Notes under the pieces: generated by a model
Databases searched by the model: none
Seen by the model: only the letters and a program-made list of their open reading frames with translations
What the model was told of the DNA's origin: nothing
Position numbers and translations under genes: made by a program
In this document: positions 41,755 through 50,572 of the stretch, in pieces
How the letters are laid out: each line of letters starts with the position of its first letter
Position numbering within the stretch: position 1 is the stretch's first letter
Origin: Bifidobacterium sp.
GTDB lineage: Bacteria; Actinomycetota; Actinomycetes; Actinomycetales; Bifidobacteriaceae
Assembly: GCA_022649135.1 (NCBI GenBank)
Contig: JALCNP010000001.1
Span: forward strand, 124,001-188,000
DNA: 64,000 nucleotides
Reading direction: 5' to 3'

Positions 41755-43008
41755 CTATGAACGAACCGGTTCGAGCCGTCGGGACTGCCTGCTGAGCAGC
41801 GCACCGGAGATTCCCGCCGCTATGAGGGATGCGACAAGCACCCCGAAGCGCCCCTCGGCGGACAGCAGCGCATTATGGTAGGCCAACGTGGCGATGAGCA
41901 GTGACACCGTGAATCCGATGCCGCACGCGCATGACGCCGGAAACATGTCCCGCACGCGAAGCCCCTGCGGCATATCCAGCCCCGCCCTATGCGTGCACAC
42001 CCAGGCGGTGGCCATGATCCCCAGCGGTTTGCCGACGACCAGGGCGACCACGATGCCGACAACCACAGGGGACAGGAAAAGACCCAACGAAAACGTTCCG
42101 ATATGGACACCGGTCGCGAACAGGGCGAACACCGGCAGGGCGAACAGGGTGGAAAAAGGCTGCAGCTTGTCCCTATAGCGCTGTGCACGCGGACTGCGCT
42201 CCCCATGGATCTCACGGGCGGGCGTCAGAAGGCCGACGAGAACGCCGGCAAGCGTGGGATGGACCCCGGCTTCGAACATGGTGATCCAGGCCAGAATCCC
42301 CACGCCGGCGACAATCGGCCACGGCACCCTCTTGAGCCGCACCAGCCAGGCCCAGACGAGGGCGCACCCGGCCATGGCCGCAAACCAGTACCATTCCTGA
42401 AGCGAGGAGAAGAAGATGGCGATGAGTATGATGGCCAGAAGATCGTCGACGGTCGCCAGCGTCATGAGAAAGGCCCGGATGGATCCGGGAAGCCCCTTGG
42501 CGAAAATGGACAGCACCGCCAGGGAGAAGGCGATGTCGGTCGCCGTGGGTATCGCCCAGCCCTGTGCGACCGCGGAAAAGCTCATCAATTGCCCGGAAGC
42601 GATCGCCACACTCCCCCGGAAACCCGATTCGATGCAGGAGAACCCGCCGACGACACCGGTGAAAAGCAGAGGCGGGACAAGCATGCCCCCGACGGCGCAC
42701 AGCATAGGGACGGCGGCCGCCTTCGGATTCGCCAGGGATCCTGTCTCCAGCTCCTGACGAAGATCAAGCCCCACGACCAGGAAGAAGACCGTCAGCAGAC
42801 CGTCCTGGACCCAATGGCCGACCGGCAGGTTCAGATTCGTTCGGGTGATTCCCATCTGGGTTTCCGCGACCGTCTCAAACACATGGGCCGTCGCCGGAAT
42901 GTTGGCCAGAAGAAAGCCGACAAGGGCACACGCCAGCATAATGGTGCCGCCTATGCGGTCGGAAGCGGCTATATGCTGCGTTCTCCTCCATATGCTACGT
43001 ACGCTCAC
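41755..43008 (-). CDS. nhaA: Na+/H+ antiporter NhaA
   Basis: A 417-aa membrane protein with about 12 hydrophobic helices. Conserved features include VGLDLRQELETGSL, PTATDIAFSLAVL with the ion-binding aspartate region, and the second TVDDLLAIILIAI motif with the paired aspartates. NhaA exchanges protons for sodium and protects against salt and alkaline stress. Length is slightly above E. coli NhaA (388). It stands alone; the C terminus ends in a short charged tail. Confidence 0.95.
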   Translation of the reverse strand: MSVRSIWRRTQHIAASDRIGGTIMLACALVGFLLANIPATAHVFETVAETQMGITRTNLNLPVGHWVQDGLLTVFFLVVGLDLRQELETGSLANPKAAAVPMLCAVGGMLVPPLLFTGVVGGFSCIESGFRGSVAIASGQLMSFSAVAQGWAIPTATDIAFSLAVLSIFAKGLPGSIRAFLMTLATVDDLLAIILIAIFFSSLQEWYWFAAMAGCALVWAWLVRLKRVPWPIVAGVGILAWITMFEAGVHPTLAGVLVGLLTPAREIHGERSPRAQRYRDKLQPFSTLFALPVFALFATGVHIGTFSLGLFLSPVVVGIVVALVVGKPLGIMATAWVCTHRAGLDMPQGLRVRDMFPASCACGIGFTVSLLIATLAYHNALLSAEGRFGVLVASLIAAGISGALLSRQSRRLEPVRS

Positions 43009-43111
43009 AAACCTAGCCCTCTCCCGGTGGACCTGGACCGGTGACGTTCGACATCACCCCTACGTCTGCAAGGATAACAGCACAAACAGACCATCATCGG
43101 GGCTGGCACGA

Positions 43112-43167
43112 GTCCCAGTCCCAGTCCCAAGTCCAGTCCCAGGCCCAAGCCCAAGCCCAAGCCCAAG
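43112..43167. repeat. Hexamer tandem repeat (gtccca / agccca units)
   Basis: About nine units of six bases, three gtccca, one agtcca, one gtccca, then aggccca-like and three agccca, in the nhaA-patB spacer (43009-43337), which has no gene. Further scattered units appear near 43211-43228. On the minus strand it would encode an LG-rich peptide, not a credible protein. Confidence 0.85.
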
Positions 43168-43337
43168 AATTCGGTCGGAAACCGTGGTCCGCTAGACATC
43201 GACCTACCAACGAGTCCCAGACCCAGGGAACATGGTCCGTTGACACCCCATCTGCTCCATCTGCCCCATCCGCAGCCGACCGGGCAGAACCAGGCAACGG
43301 ATCCCGGCCACGAACAAGGCAGGACCCGGCGGCTCCC

Positions 43338-44513
43338 CTACACCGCGGCAAGCGCCTCGCTCAGGCTCCCGAGCGCACGTTCAAGCATCCGCGTCGGACA
43401 TGCGAGGTTGACGCGTTCGAACCCCCGTCCGCTCATCCCGAACAGGCCGCCCTCGTCGCAGTATATTCTCGCCTTCGACCGCATGAAGTCGCGGAGCCCG
43501 TCGCTGTCGAAACCCAGGCGTCGGCAGTCCAGCCAGGCGAGATACGTGCCCTCGGGTCTGACGAGGTCGACGGATCGGCCCTCGGTGAAGTCCTCCACCA
43601 CATCGCGGTTGCGCCGAATGACAACGCCCAGCTCATCAAGCCAGGGTTCGGCGTGGTCGTAGGCGGCCTGGCAGGCCACCATGCCCGCATGGCTCACGGT
43701 CAGCCCGCCGATGTTCTGAGCCGCCGCGTCATAGTCCCTCTTCATTGACTCGTCGGCGATGATCGCGTTCGAACACAGGAGACCGGCGAGATTGAATGTT
43801 TTCGTGGGAGCCGTGAAATCGATGCAATGGCCGGCGTAGCGTTCGCCCAGGGATCCGAACAGCACCGTCTCATGCCCCGGATATGTGAAATCGGCGTGGA
43901 TGTCGTCACACAGAACGACGACGCCGTTCTCGATGCAGATGTCCCCCAGTCTGCGCAGCTCATCCTCGTCCCACACGCGCCCGACGGGATTATGGGGGTT
44001 GCACACGATGATGGCCTTGCACCGCGGGTCGGCGGCCTTTCGCTCAAGATCCTCGTAATCCATGCGATAACGGCCCTGCGGGTCACGCACCAGCTGATTG
44101 TTCAGCAAGGTCAGTCCGTTGTGGGATGCCGCGCTCATGAACGGGTAATACACCGGCTCCTGGATGATCACGCGGTCCCCTGGCCTGGTGAAAGCGCGCA
44201 GAGCCGTGTTGATCGCGGGCATCACTCCGTCGGAGACGCTGATCCATTCCTTTTTAAGCTCGTAGCCATGCCTGCGACGCATCCAGCCGACGACGGCGTC
44301 GTAGTATGCGTCGGTCACGTAATCGTAGCCGAAGATGTCGTTGCGGGCCGAGTCCACGAGGGCATCGACGATCTCCGGGGCGGGCTTGAACTCCATGTCG
44401 GCCACCGACAGGGCGATAACGTCATCGTTGCCCGGGCCCATGTCCTGGGATATGAGATTCCACTTCTCGGAGCTTGTTCCACGCCTGTCGATTATGGATT
44501 CGAAATCGTACAC
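43338..44513 (-). CDS. PatB/MalY-type PLP-dependent C-S lyase/aminotransferase
   Basis: A 391-aa fold-type I PLP enzyme. Motifs include IALSVADMEFKP, NPHNPVGRVW, CDDIHADF and the PLP lysine in TAPTKTFNLAGL, matching MalY/PatB cystathionine beta-lyases. They release homocysteine or sulfide from cystathionine and related thioethers. The start is taken as a GTG at 44513 (VYDFESI aligns with the usual MxYDF start); the frame continues to an ATG at 44552 with unrelated residues. Fits methionine metabolism seen elsewhere in the window (metY, metNIQ). Confidence 0.9.
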   Translation of the reverse strand: MYDFESIIDRRGTSSEKWNLISQDMGPGNDDVIALSVADMEFKPAPEIVDALVDSARNDIFGYDYVTDAYYDAVVGWMRRRHGYELKKEWISVSDGVMPAINTALRAFTRPGDRVIIQEPVYYPFMSAASHNGLTLLNNQLVRDPQGRYRMDYEDLERKAADPRCKAIIVCNPHNPVGRVWDEDELRRLGDICIENGVVVLCDDIHADFTYPGHETVLFGSLGERYAGHCIDFTAPTKTFNLAGLLCSNAIIADESMKRDYDAAAQNIGGLTVSHAGMVACQAAYDHAEPWLDELGVVIRRNRDVVEDFTEGRSVDLVRPEGTYLAWLDCRRLGFDSDGLRDFMRSKARIYCDEGGLFGMSGRGFERVNLACPTRMLERALGSLSEALAAV

Positions 44514-44734
44514 CACTGCTTCCCTTTCCCTGAGATACGCAGTCGGCCACATCCTCCCGAAAAGGGCAATGCGAGAGCCGACATCACCTCGATTTCCGGC
44601 CTTCTGAACCGGCGCTTGTATTTAACCACATGCGCATGGCGAATTCGCGAACATAACCGTTTCACGTCGTGTCGGCCGTCCACACCCCCGACGGTGAGGA
44701 GATCGAGAATACATGTATGCACCACGGCGGTTTT

Positions 44735-45905
44735 GGGGTATAGGCAATGACATGTGTCCGTTGGGGAGCTTCGAGTCGTTGTCGCCGTTGGGCCCGGAGG
44801 TGATTGTGCTCGGTGGCGGTGAATATGCGCCCGGCAGGCAGGTGTGTCCGATATTAGCTTTCATGTCTTGTGGGAGTGGCGGTGAGTCTGGTTTGTGTTT
44901 GCTGGTTCCACGGGGTGATGACCGGACCTTCCTGTGTTTCCTGTGATCGTCCGATGACACGCAACGGCACCACGAGCGCGGGCACGACCCGCTGGCGGTG
45001 CGGCTCAGGCCAGTGCGGCGCGTCCGGGACGCTCAGGCACCGGCGTGATGGCGATGATCTCATGCTGTTTCTCGACCGGCTGCTCTCCAGACGCGCACGG
45101 GACGAGACCGGGGTGAGCCCACGCGCGTTCGGACACCGCACCCGTTGGCGCTGGGATCTGTGACCGCAGGTGCCCCTGGTGGACGAAGTGCACCACGTCA
45201 TCCATGGGGGATGGCATCCACCTGCACCGTCGGGCGGTCGTGCTGATCGCCGTCGCCGGCGGGCGGATGGTCGGCTGACATACGGCCGCGTGCGGAAGCT
45301 GGCAAACACCTCAGGAAACTCGCAGTTGAACTCTCGCGTGCGAAACCCGGGAGGACGCCACCGCACGGCCGATCGCCTACAACCAGTAGGAGCAGGACCT
45401 CCACGAGTTTCTTAGCGAGCACAGCCGGTATGCGGACGGCGGCATCGAGAACACGCACCGGCGGCTCGTCAGGGACCGACGCATGATGCGCCGACGCATC
45501 AGGGAGCGGCACCTGTTCGCGTTCCTTGACGACGAGCCGACACGACAGGGGCCGATACCGGCCACGAACAACCTGATCGAATCGTGGAGCGCGCGGCTGC
45601 GCGACATGATGCGCCGACACCGGGGATTGCGCCTCATCCGGCGTATCAAGGCCATCTGCCGGTGGTGTCATCAACACAGCCAGCATCCACAAACCCCGCA
45701 ATGGCCGGCAGCCAACCCGTTCAGCGATCAACGGATCGAGGACCTCTGCAAGAAAGCCTGGGAATCAGGCCCGCAGGGAGCCCACGAGACCTATGGCATC
45801 CCGAACCGGTACGGCACCGGCATCAACTGGAACGAATTTCACACTACCACACGATACCCAAACGAAACCAACTGACACAAGGACACACTTTTTGCCTATA
45901 ACCCC
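44735..45905 (+). mobile_element. Decayed IS element (IS1249/IS256-like)
   Basis: Imperfect terminal inverted repeats bound the region: GGGGTATAGGCAA, then TGTGTCC on the left (44735-44760) and the complement of GGGGTTATAGGCAA with GTGTGTCC on the right (45881-45905). Inside are transposase fragments in the same orientation, but the catalytic centre is largely deleted. No target duplication could be assigned. Confidence 0.7.
44918..45875 (+). pseudogene. Transposase pseudogene (IS1249-like)
   Basis: The start encodes a zinc-finger-like N terminus (CVSCDRPMTRNG, then RWRC) typical of IS1249-type transposases. After about 45163 the frame is lost; a segment near 45215-45285 reads DGIHLHRRAVVLIAVAGG before a stop where the family has Trp. 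The C-terminal part (45483-45875) is intact: NNLIESWSARLRDMMRRHRG and RRIKAICRWC. The middle, with the second catalytic aspartate region, is missing, so the copy is dead by frameshift, stop and deletion. Confidence 0.78.
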
Positions 45906-45954
45906 CCATTTTCCCTCATAATCCGAAAGACTGGCATCCCACCTGCGAATGGAA

Positions 45955-45988
45955 GAAGCCCTCGCCGGTATTTACCAACGAGGGCTTC
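45955..45988 (-). terminator. Terminator hairpin downstream of tRNA-Arg
   Basis: Arms gaagccctcg (45955-45964) and cgagggcttc (45979-45988); a smaller cactg/cagtg hairpin with a GAAA loop lies at 45994-46007, between it and the tRNA. Confidence 0.75.
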
Positions 45989-46020
45989 ACAAACACTGGA
46001 AACAGTGATGTTTCCTCTGT

Positions 46021-46093
46021 GCGCCAGGCAGGATTCGAACCTGTAACCTGCTGATCCGTAGTCAGCTGCTCTAATCCGTTGGGCTACTGGCGC
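46021..46093 (-). tRNA. tRNA-Arg (anticodon ACG)
   Basis: The 73-nt minus-strand sequence folds as a cloverleaf: acceptor GCGCCAG pairing with CTGGCGC, anticodon stem GCTGA/TCAGC with loop CTACGGA (anticodon ACG), and T-loop GGTTCGAATCC. CCA is not encoded. Confidence 0.95.
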
Positions 46094-46289
46094 ATGTTGC
46101 CATCACCATGAACTCCTCACGAGGAGCTCGTTTCAGGCAACTCATATAAGTTACCGCACGATGAAGGATATTGCAAACGAGTGTGTCGTTCGCGTGTCGT
46201 CCCCTGTCCGAAACGGGACATCGCATGCCGTTGCGAGACGGGGGGGATTCCCGGTCATGCTGGGCTTCCCAGTCCCACACTCCCGTCTC

Positions 46290-47624
46290 TCAGGCGGCGC
46301 GCCGCCTGTGCTCCGCGCGAGCGCTTTTCTCCACAAGCTTGGGCTCCCCGGTTCCTCGCACGGAGGCCTCGTCCACGATCACACCGCCGATGTCGTTCAT
46401 CTGAGGAAGAACGAACATCGTCTTCTCCAGAGTTCTTTCGATGATGGATCGCAGCCCCCGCGCACCGGTACCCTGCGAAATCGCAGTGGAGGCAATGGCG
46501 GCGATGGCCTCGTCAGTGAATGCCAGCTCCACTCCATCGACCGCAAACAACTTCATGTACTGCTTGACCAGGGCGTTTTCCGGCTTCGTGAGGATATTCA
46601 TCAGATCCTGCGTACGCAGTTCGTCGAGCACGCTGACGACGGGCAGTCTTCCGATGAATTCCGGGAGCAGCCCGAACTCGGCGAGATCGTCGGAGCTAAC
46701 GTGCGAAAGCAGATCCTGCTTGCTGATCTCATGGTCATGCCATGAGGCGCCGAAACCGCTCTCCCTTGTTCCGAGACGTTTTTCGATGATGTCGGTAAGC
46801 CCCACGAAGGCGCCGCCGCAGATGAAAAGAATTCCCCGCGTGTTCACAGACACCATGTCCTGCTCCCGGTGCTTGCGCGTTCCCTCCAGCGGAACCGTCG
46901 CAATCGTTCCTTCGAGTATCTTGAGAAGCGCCTGCTGGACGCCCTCCCCACTGACATCTCGAGTGATGGAGGTGTTCTCTCCGCTTTTCCGGGCGATCTT
47001 GTCAATTTCATCGATGTAGACGATGCCATGCTGGGCCTTGCCCACATCACCGTCCGCGGCCTGCAGGAGACGCTGCAGCACCGTTTCCACGTCATCACCG
47101 ACATAGCCGGCCTCCGTGAGCGTCGTGGCGTCGGTGATGACGAAGGGGACGTTCATGATGCGCGCCAAGGTCTGGGCAAGATAGGTTTTACCGACACCTG
47201 TGGGGCCGATGAGAAGGATGTTGGACTTGGAGACCTGCACATGGTCGAGGAAGGTGGGAAGATTCACGGAATGCCCATCATCCCGCCCCGTTTTCCTGCC
47301 CAAACGGTCGGCGTCCTCATCCAGCTCCATGTTCACACGTTTGTAATGGTTGTAGACCGCTACCGCCAGCGTACGCCGCGCAGCATCCTGTCCGATGACA
47401 TATTTTCCCAAAAAATCGTCGATTTCCGCCGGCTTGGGCAAAGAGAGGGCATTGGCCTCGGCGTCGCGCCTGCGCTCCTGGGAGATGATGTCGACGCATA
47501 GTTCGATGCATTCATCGCAGATGGCCGCGTTGGGCCCAGTGACAAGCTTGCGCACCTGGTGCTCGGTCTTGCCGCAGAACGTGCACCGGGGGATGTCCTC
47601 GTTATAGCTCACCACACGACCCAT
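46290..47624 (-). CDS. clpX: ATP-dependent Clp protease ATP-binding subunit ClpX
   Basis: A 444-aa AAA+ unfoldase. The N-terminal zinc-binding domain has Cys14, Cys17, Cys36 and Cys39. Walker A is GPTGVGKT at 140-147; Walker B is [11 protein letters not shown]; the pore loop and ClpP-binding region lie in between. ClpX unfolds tagged proteins and feeds them to ClpP. It lies downstream of clpP1-clpP2 on the same strand but separated by a terminator hairpin. Its C terminus ends with an unusual basic, Arg/Ala-rich tail ([11 protein letters not shown]). Confidence 0.97.
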   Translation of the reverse strand: MGRVVSYNEDIPRCTFCGKTEHQVRKLVTGPNAAICDECIELCVDIISQERRRDAEANALSLPKPAEIDDFLGKYVIGQDAARRTLAVAVYNHYKRVNMELDEDADRLGRKTGRDDGHSVNLPTFLDHVQVSKSNILLIGPTGVGKTYLAQTLARIMNVPFVITDATTLTEAGYVGDDVETVLQRLLQAADGDVGKAQHGIVYIDEIDKIARKSGENTSITRDVSGEGVQQALLKILEGTIATVPLEGTRKHREQDMVSVNTRGILFICGGAFVGLTDIIEKRLGTRESGFGASWHDHEISKQDLLSHVSSDDLAEFGLLPEFIGRLPVVSVLDELRTQDLMNILTKPENALVKQYMKLFAVDGVELAFTDEAIAAIASTAISQGTGARGLRSIIERTLEKTMFVLPQMNDIGGVIVDEASVRGTGEPKLVEKSARAEHRRRAA

Positions 47625-47679
47625 GCCCCTACCTCCTTGTACAAAAGTTCCCTGTCCGTATCATGGCCGGTATTACGAC

Positions 47680-47711
47680 GATACCCCCAACGCGTGCACG
47701 CCGGGGGTATC
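47680..47711 (-). terminator. Hairpin between clpP2 and clpX
   Basis: Arms gataccccc (47680-47688) and gggggtatc (47703-47711), 12 nt past the clpP2 stop. It suggests that clpX has its own promoter in the short gap or depends on partial read-through. Confidence 0.7.
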
Positions 47712-47723
47712 CGATTGTGGAGA

Positions 47724-48413
47724 TTATTTGCGGGCAGCCAGAACCTCGTCCACAATCCCGTATTCCTTGGCCTCATTGGCAGTGAGGAAAGTGTCCACTT
47801 CGATGTCCTTGCGGATCTTCTCGACGCTTTGGCCCGTGCGCTCGGCCAGAGTGTCCTCCAGCCACTGCCGCATCCTCAGCATCTCCTTGGCCTGAATCTC
47901 GATCTCGGTGGCCTTTCCGAACCCCTGATCGATGGCGGGCTGATGGATGAGTACACGCGCATTAGGCAGTATCAGCCTTTTGCCCTTGGTCCCCGCGGCG
48001 AGGATGATCGCCGCGGCGGAGGCGGCCTGCCCAAGGCAGACGGTCTGCACATCCGGCTTGATGTACTGCATCGTGTCGTAGATCGCAGTCATGGCGGTCA
48101 TCGAACCACCGGGAGAATTGATGTACATCATGACATCACGATTGGGATCCTGGCTTTCCAGAACCAGAAGCTGCGCCATGATGTCGTCCGAGGAGGTGTC
48201 GTCGACCTGAACCCCCATGAAGATGATGCGATCCTCGAACAGCTTGGTGTAGGGATCCTGCGTCTTCATTCCATAGGGCGTACGCTCTCCGAACTGCGGC
48301 AGAACGTACCGGTCACGCGGCTGGAAACCAGCGACCCCGCGCGGCCCCGCCAAACGATTGGCTCGCGCTACGAATTGAGCTTCTTCCGAGGCCATGTCAC
48401 TCCCCCTTCTCAT
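47724..48413 (-). CDS. clpP2: ATP-dependent Clp protease proteolytic subunit ClpP2
   Basis: A 229-aa serine protease. Catalytic Ser lies in LGQAASAAAIILAAG and the His in ARVLIHQPA. Actinobacteria need two different ClpP rings, ClpP1 and ClpP2, to form an active protease. This gene overlaps clpP1 by 17 bp, so they are translated together and likely assemble as a mixed complex. The N-terminal ~40 residues before the fold are longer than in E. coli ClpP, consistent with a propeptide. Confidence 0.95.
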   Translation of the reverse strand: MRRGSDMASEEAQFVARANRLAGPRGVAGFQPRDRYVLPQFGERTPYGMKTQDPYTKLFEDRIIFMGVQVDDTSSDDIMAQLLVLESQDPNRDVMMYINSPGGSMTAMTAIYDTMQYIKPDVQTVCLGQAASAAAIILAAGTKGKRLILPNARVLIHQPAIDQGFGKATEIEIQAKEMLRMRQWLEDTLAERTGQSVEKIRKDIEVDTFLTANEAKEYGIVDEVLAARK

Positions 48414-49029
48414 CGGTGCTATCGGCGCTCATTGACTCCGGAGTCGTGACAAGCTTATCGATGAACCCATAGTCCAAGGCCTGCTGCGCGGTGAACCAAT
48501 GATCGTACTCGTTGTCTCGATAGATTTCCTCCACCGTATGGCCGGTCTGTTTGGCAGTCAGTTCGGCCATCGTCTTCTTCATGTCCATAATCAGCTCGGC
48601 GTTGATGCGCACATCGGTTGTCGTTCCTCCGATGCCCCCCGATGGCTGATGCATCAGCACACGGGAGTGGGACGTCAGGAAACGCTTTCCCGGCGTGCCT
48701 GAGCTGAGCAGAAACTGCCCCATCGACGCGCACATTCCAAGGCCCACCGTAGCGACATCAGGCTGAATGAGCTGCATCGTGTCGTACACCGCCATACCCG
48801 CGGTGATGGAGCCACCGGGCGAGTTGATGTAAAGCCATATGTCCTTGCCGGGATCCTCCGCAGCCAGCATAAGCATTTGCGCGCAGATCACGTTCGCATT
48901 GTCGTCCTTGACCTCGGATCCGAGCCAGATAATACGGTCCTTGAGCAGTCTGTTAAAAATCGGATCCGTGACCGAAGGTGCGTTCCCCTCGTCCATCACG
49001 GGCGAGGATGTCAGATAATCCGCCACCAT
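48397..49029 (-). CDS. clpP1: ATP-dependent Clp protease proteolytic subunit ClpP1
   Basis: A 210-aa serine protease with the catalytic Ser in GMCASMGQFLL and His in SRVLMHQPSGG. Together with ClpP2 (17-bp overlap downstream) it forms the tetradecameric Clp core. The gene begins the clpP1-clpP2 unit; clpgR-type operators in actinobacterial clpP promoters were not recognised in the 34-bp gap to the ClC gene. Confidence 0.95.
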   Translation of the reverse strand: MVADYLTSSPVMDEGNAPSVTDPIFNRLLKDRIIWLGSEVKDDNANVICAQMLMLAAEDPGKDIWLYINSPGGSITAGMAVYDTMQLIQPDVATVGLGMCASMGQFLLSSGTPGKRFLTSHSRVLMHQPSGGIGGTTTDVRINAELIMDMKKTMAELTAKQTGHTVEEIYRDNEYDHWFTAQQALDYGFIDKLVTTPESMSADSTDEKGE

Positions 49030-49063
49030 GTCTCCTTACCAACTATGTCGTACGCTTAGAACA

Positions 49064-50359
49064 CTACCGTGGTGAAACGACCGAGCGCGCCGTTTTGCGC
49101 TGTGTGCGAGAAAGAACGGGAGCCATCCACAAGGACACCAACGAGGAAACCGCAACGGCCACGCAGACGGGAACGAAGAAGACGCTGGGAACACCTGTGA
49201 GTTCCAACACCAGGCACATGGCCATGAGCGGGGCCTTCTGCGAGGCCGACAGCAGGGCGGCCGCGCCAATCACCGCACACGCCGCCACGGAATCTCCGGG
49301 GAAAGCCATAATCCACGGCAGCCCCAAGGCAGCCCCCAGGAGTGCCCCCAGGGAAATACCCGGCTGCAGAACACCTCCCGAAGCTCCCGAGCGGATGGTG
49401 AGCAGGGTCGCCGATGCCTTCACCACGAACAGGACCACCAGGATGAGTATCGTTGTGCATGAAGCCCGACCAGTGATTCCAAAGGCAAATTCCGCGGCTG
49501 CACGACCATTCCCCATGACCTGAGGCAGCCATATGGCAGCAACACCGGTGAACGCCGCGGCCGCCGGCATCAGCCACATGATGGACACGCCGTGCGGCTT
49601 GTTCCCTTCCGCCCACTGCGATCCTCTGCGGAACAACGCTCCCGCAACGCCACATACGATGCCTCCGACGCATGCAAAAAGAGTCAGACTCGGCGTGTTG
49701 CCGGCCTGGAGGCCCGACAGGACGTAGAATGCATGATCCCCCTTGATAAGAGAAGCCACGTAGGCCGCGACGGCGGACATCCCCAATGACAATCCCACCG
49801 TCTCGATCGCGGCATCGGCAAGCAGTATCTCGACGGCGAAGAACATACCCGCCAACGGTGCGTCATACACCCCCGCCAGACCTGCGCCGGCCGCAGCGGC
49901 GACCACAAGTCTGACATCTTTTGCCTTCAGATGCATCAGGGCTCCGAAACGCTGAGCCAGCATGGCTCCCAGCTCCCGCGGCGCGACCTCCCTGCCTATC
50001 GACGCGCCAGAGCCAACGATGAGAATCTGCAGGGACACATGTACGATTGTCTGCCACAGGGGCATTCTCTCACCGGAAACCGCCTTTGCCACCGAAGGAA
50101 CCTTTGCGGTGCGCGATCTCAACAGCCACCACGCCACCGATGCGGCGAACGCCACACCCACGACGGACAGAACCCGCCGGAAGGGGGCCACCGAATAGGG
50201 ACCTGGTCGCGAGGGTATCTCGACGAAACCGAGCGCGATGTGCTCGACACCGTAGAGCAGAAGAGTGAGCAGACCGGCTCCCACCCCTATGATGGATCCT
50301 AGAAGCACAACCGCCGCAACAAGCCATCCGGCGCGCCGGACATCGAATCTCATGCTCAT
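49064..50359 (-). CDS. ClC-type chloride channel/transporter
   Basis: A 431-aa membrane protein with the ClC selectivity motifs GSGASIGREVAP and a later GASGGVLQPGIS, and about ten membrane helices. ClC proteins move chloride (often exchanging protons) and can aid acid resistance. The glutamate in GREVAP is the gating residue of exchangers, so this is likely an antiporter or fluoride/chloride transporter. ATG at 50359 is used; an in-frame GTG at 50371 overlaps the ribosome-site sequence. It sits between the tig terminator and clpP1. Confidence 0.9.
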   Translation of the reverse strand: MSMRFDVRRAGWLVAAVVLLGSIIGVGAGLLTLLLYGVEHIALGFVEIPSRPGPYSVAPFRRVLSVVGVAFAASVAWWLLRSRTAKVPSVAKAVSGERMPLWQTIVHVSLQILIVGSGASIGREVAPRELGAMLAQRFGALMHLKAKDVRLVVAAAAGAGLAGVYDAPLAGMFFAVEILLADAAIETVGLSLGMSAVAAYVASLIKGDHAFYVLSGLQAGNTPSLTLFACVGGIVCGVAGALFRRGSQWAEGNKPHGVSIMWLMPAAAAFTGVAAIWLPQVMGNGRAAAEFAFGITGRASCTTILILVVLFVVKASATLLTIRSGASGGVLQPGISLGALLGAALGLPWIMAFPGDSVAACAVIGAAALLSASQKAPLMAMCLVLELTGVPSVFFVPVCVAVAVSSLVSLWMAPVLSRTQRKTARSVVSPR

Positions 50360-50414
50360 TGATCGCCCCACCTTCCGCCTTCGTTCGCCGCAGCGACGAC
50401 GGGCTGTTTCGGAT

Positions 50415-50458
50415 GTAGATGAAAGCCCGGAACCATGAGGTTCCGGGCTTTCATCTAC
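50415..50458 (-). terminator. 20-bp perfect terminator hairpin after tig
   Basis: Arms 50415-50434 (gtagatgaaagcccggaacc) and 50439-50458 are exactly complementary with an ATGA loop, between tig and the ClC gene. It is among the strongest hairpins in the window. Confidence 0.85.
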
Positions 50459-50572
50459 ACATCTGCATCAGCCGACAGGCAGGCGCGTTCGTTCGATGAC
50501 CCGATCGTGCACAACATAAGCAGTGTCACCGTGTTATCTCACCCGCATTTCCTGTCGCCGACGACCATATCC

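Noticed and set aside
43005..43199. Minus-strand peptide rich in LG repeats before nhaA
   Set aside because: It is a translation of the hexamer tandem repeat, with no ribosome site or family likeness.
46021..46093. tRNA-Arg as an attachment site for the IS or another element
   Set aside because: No duplicated tRNA 3' end is visible nearby, and the IS remnant ends about 115 bp away with its own inverted repeats.
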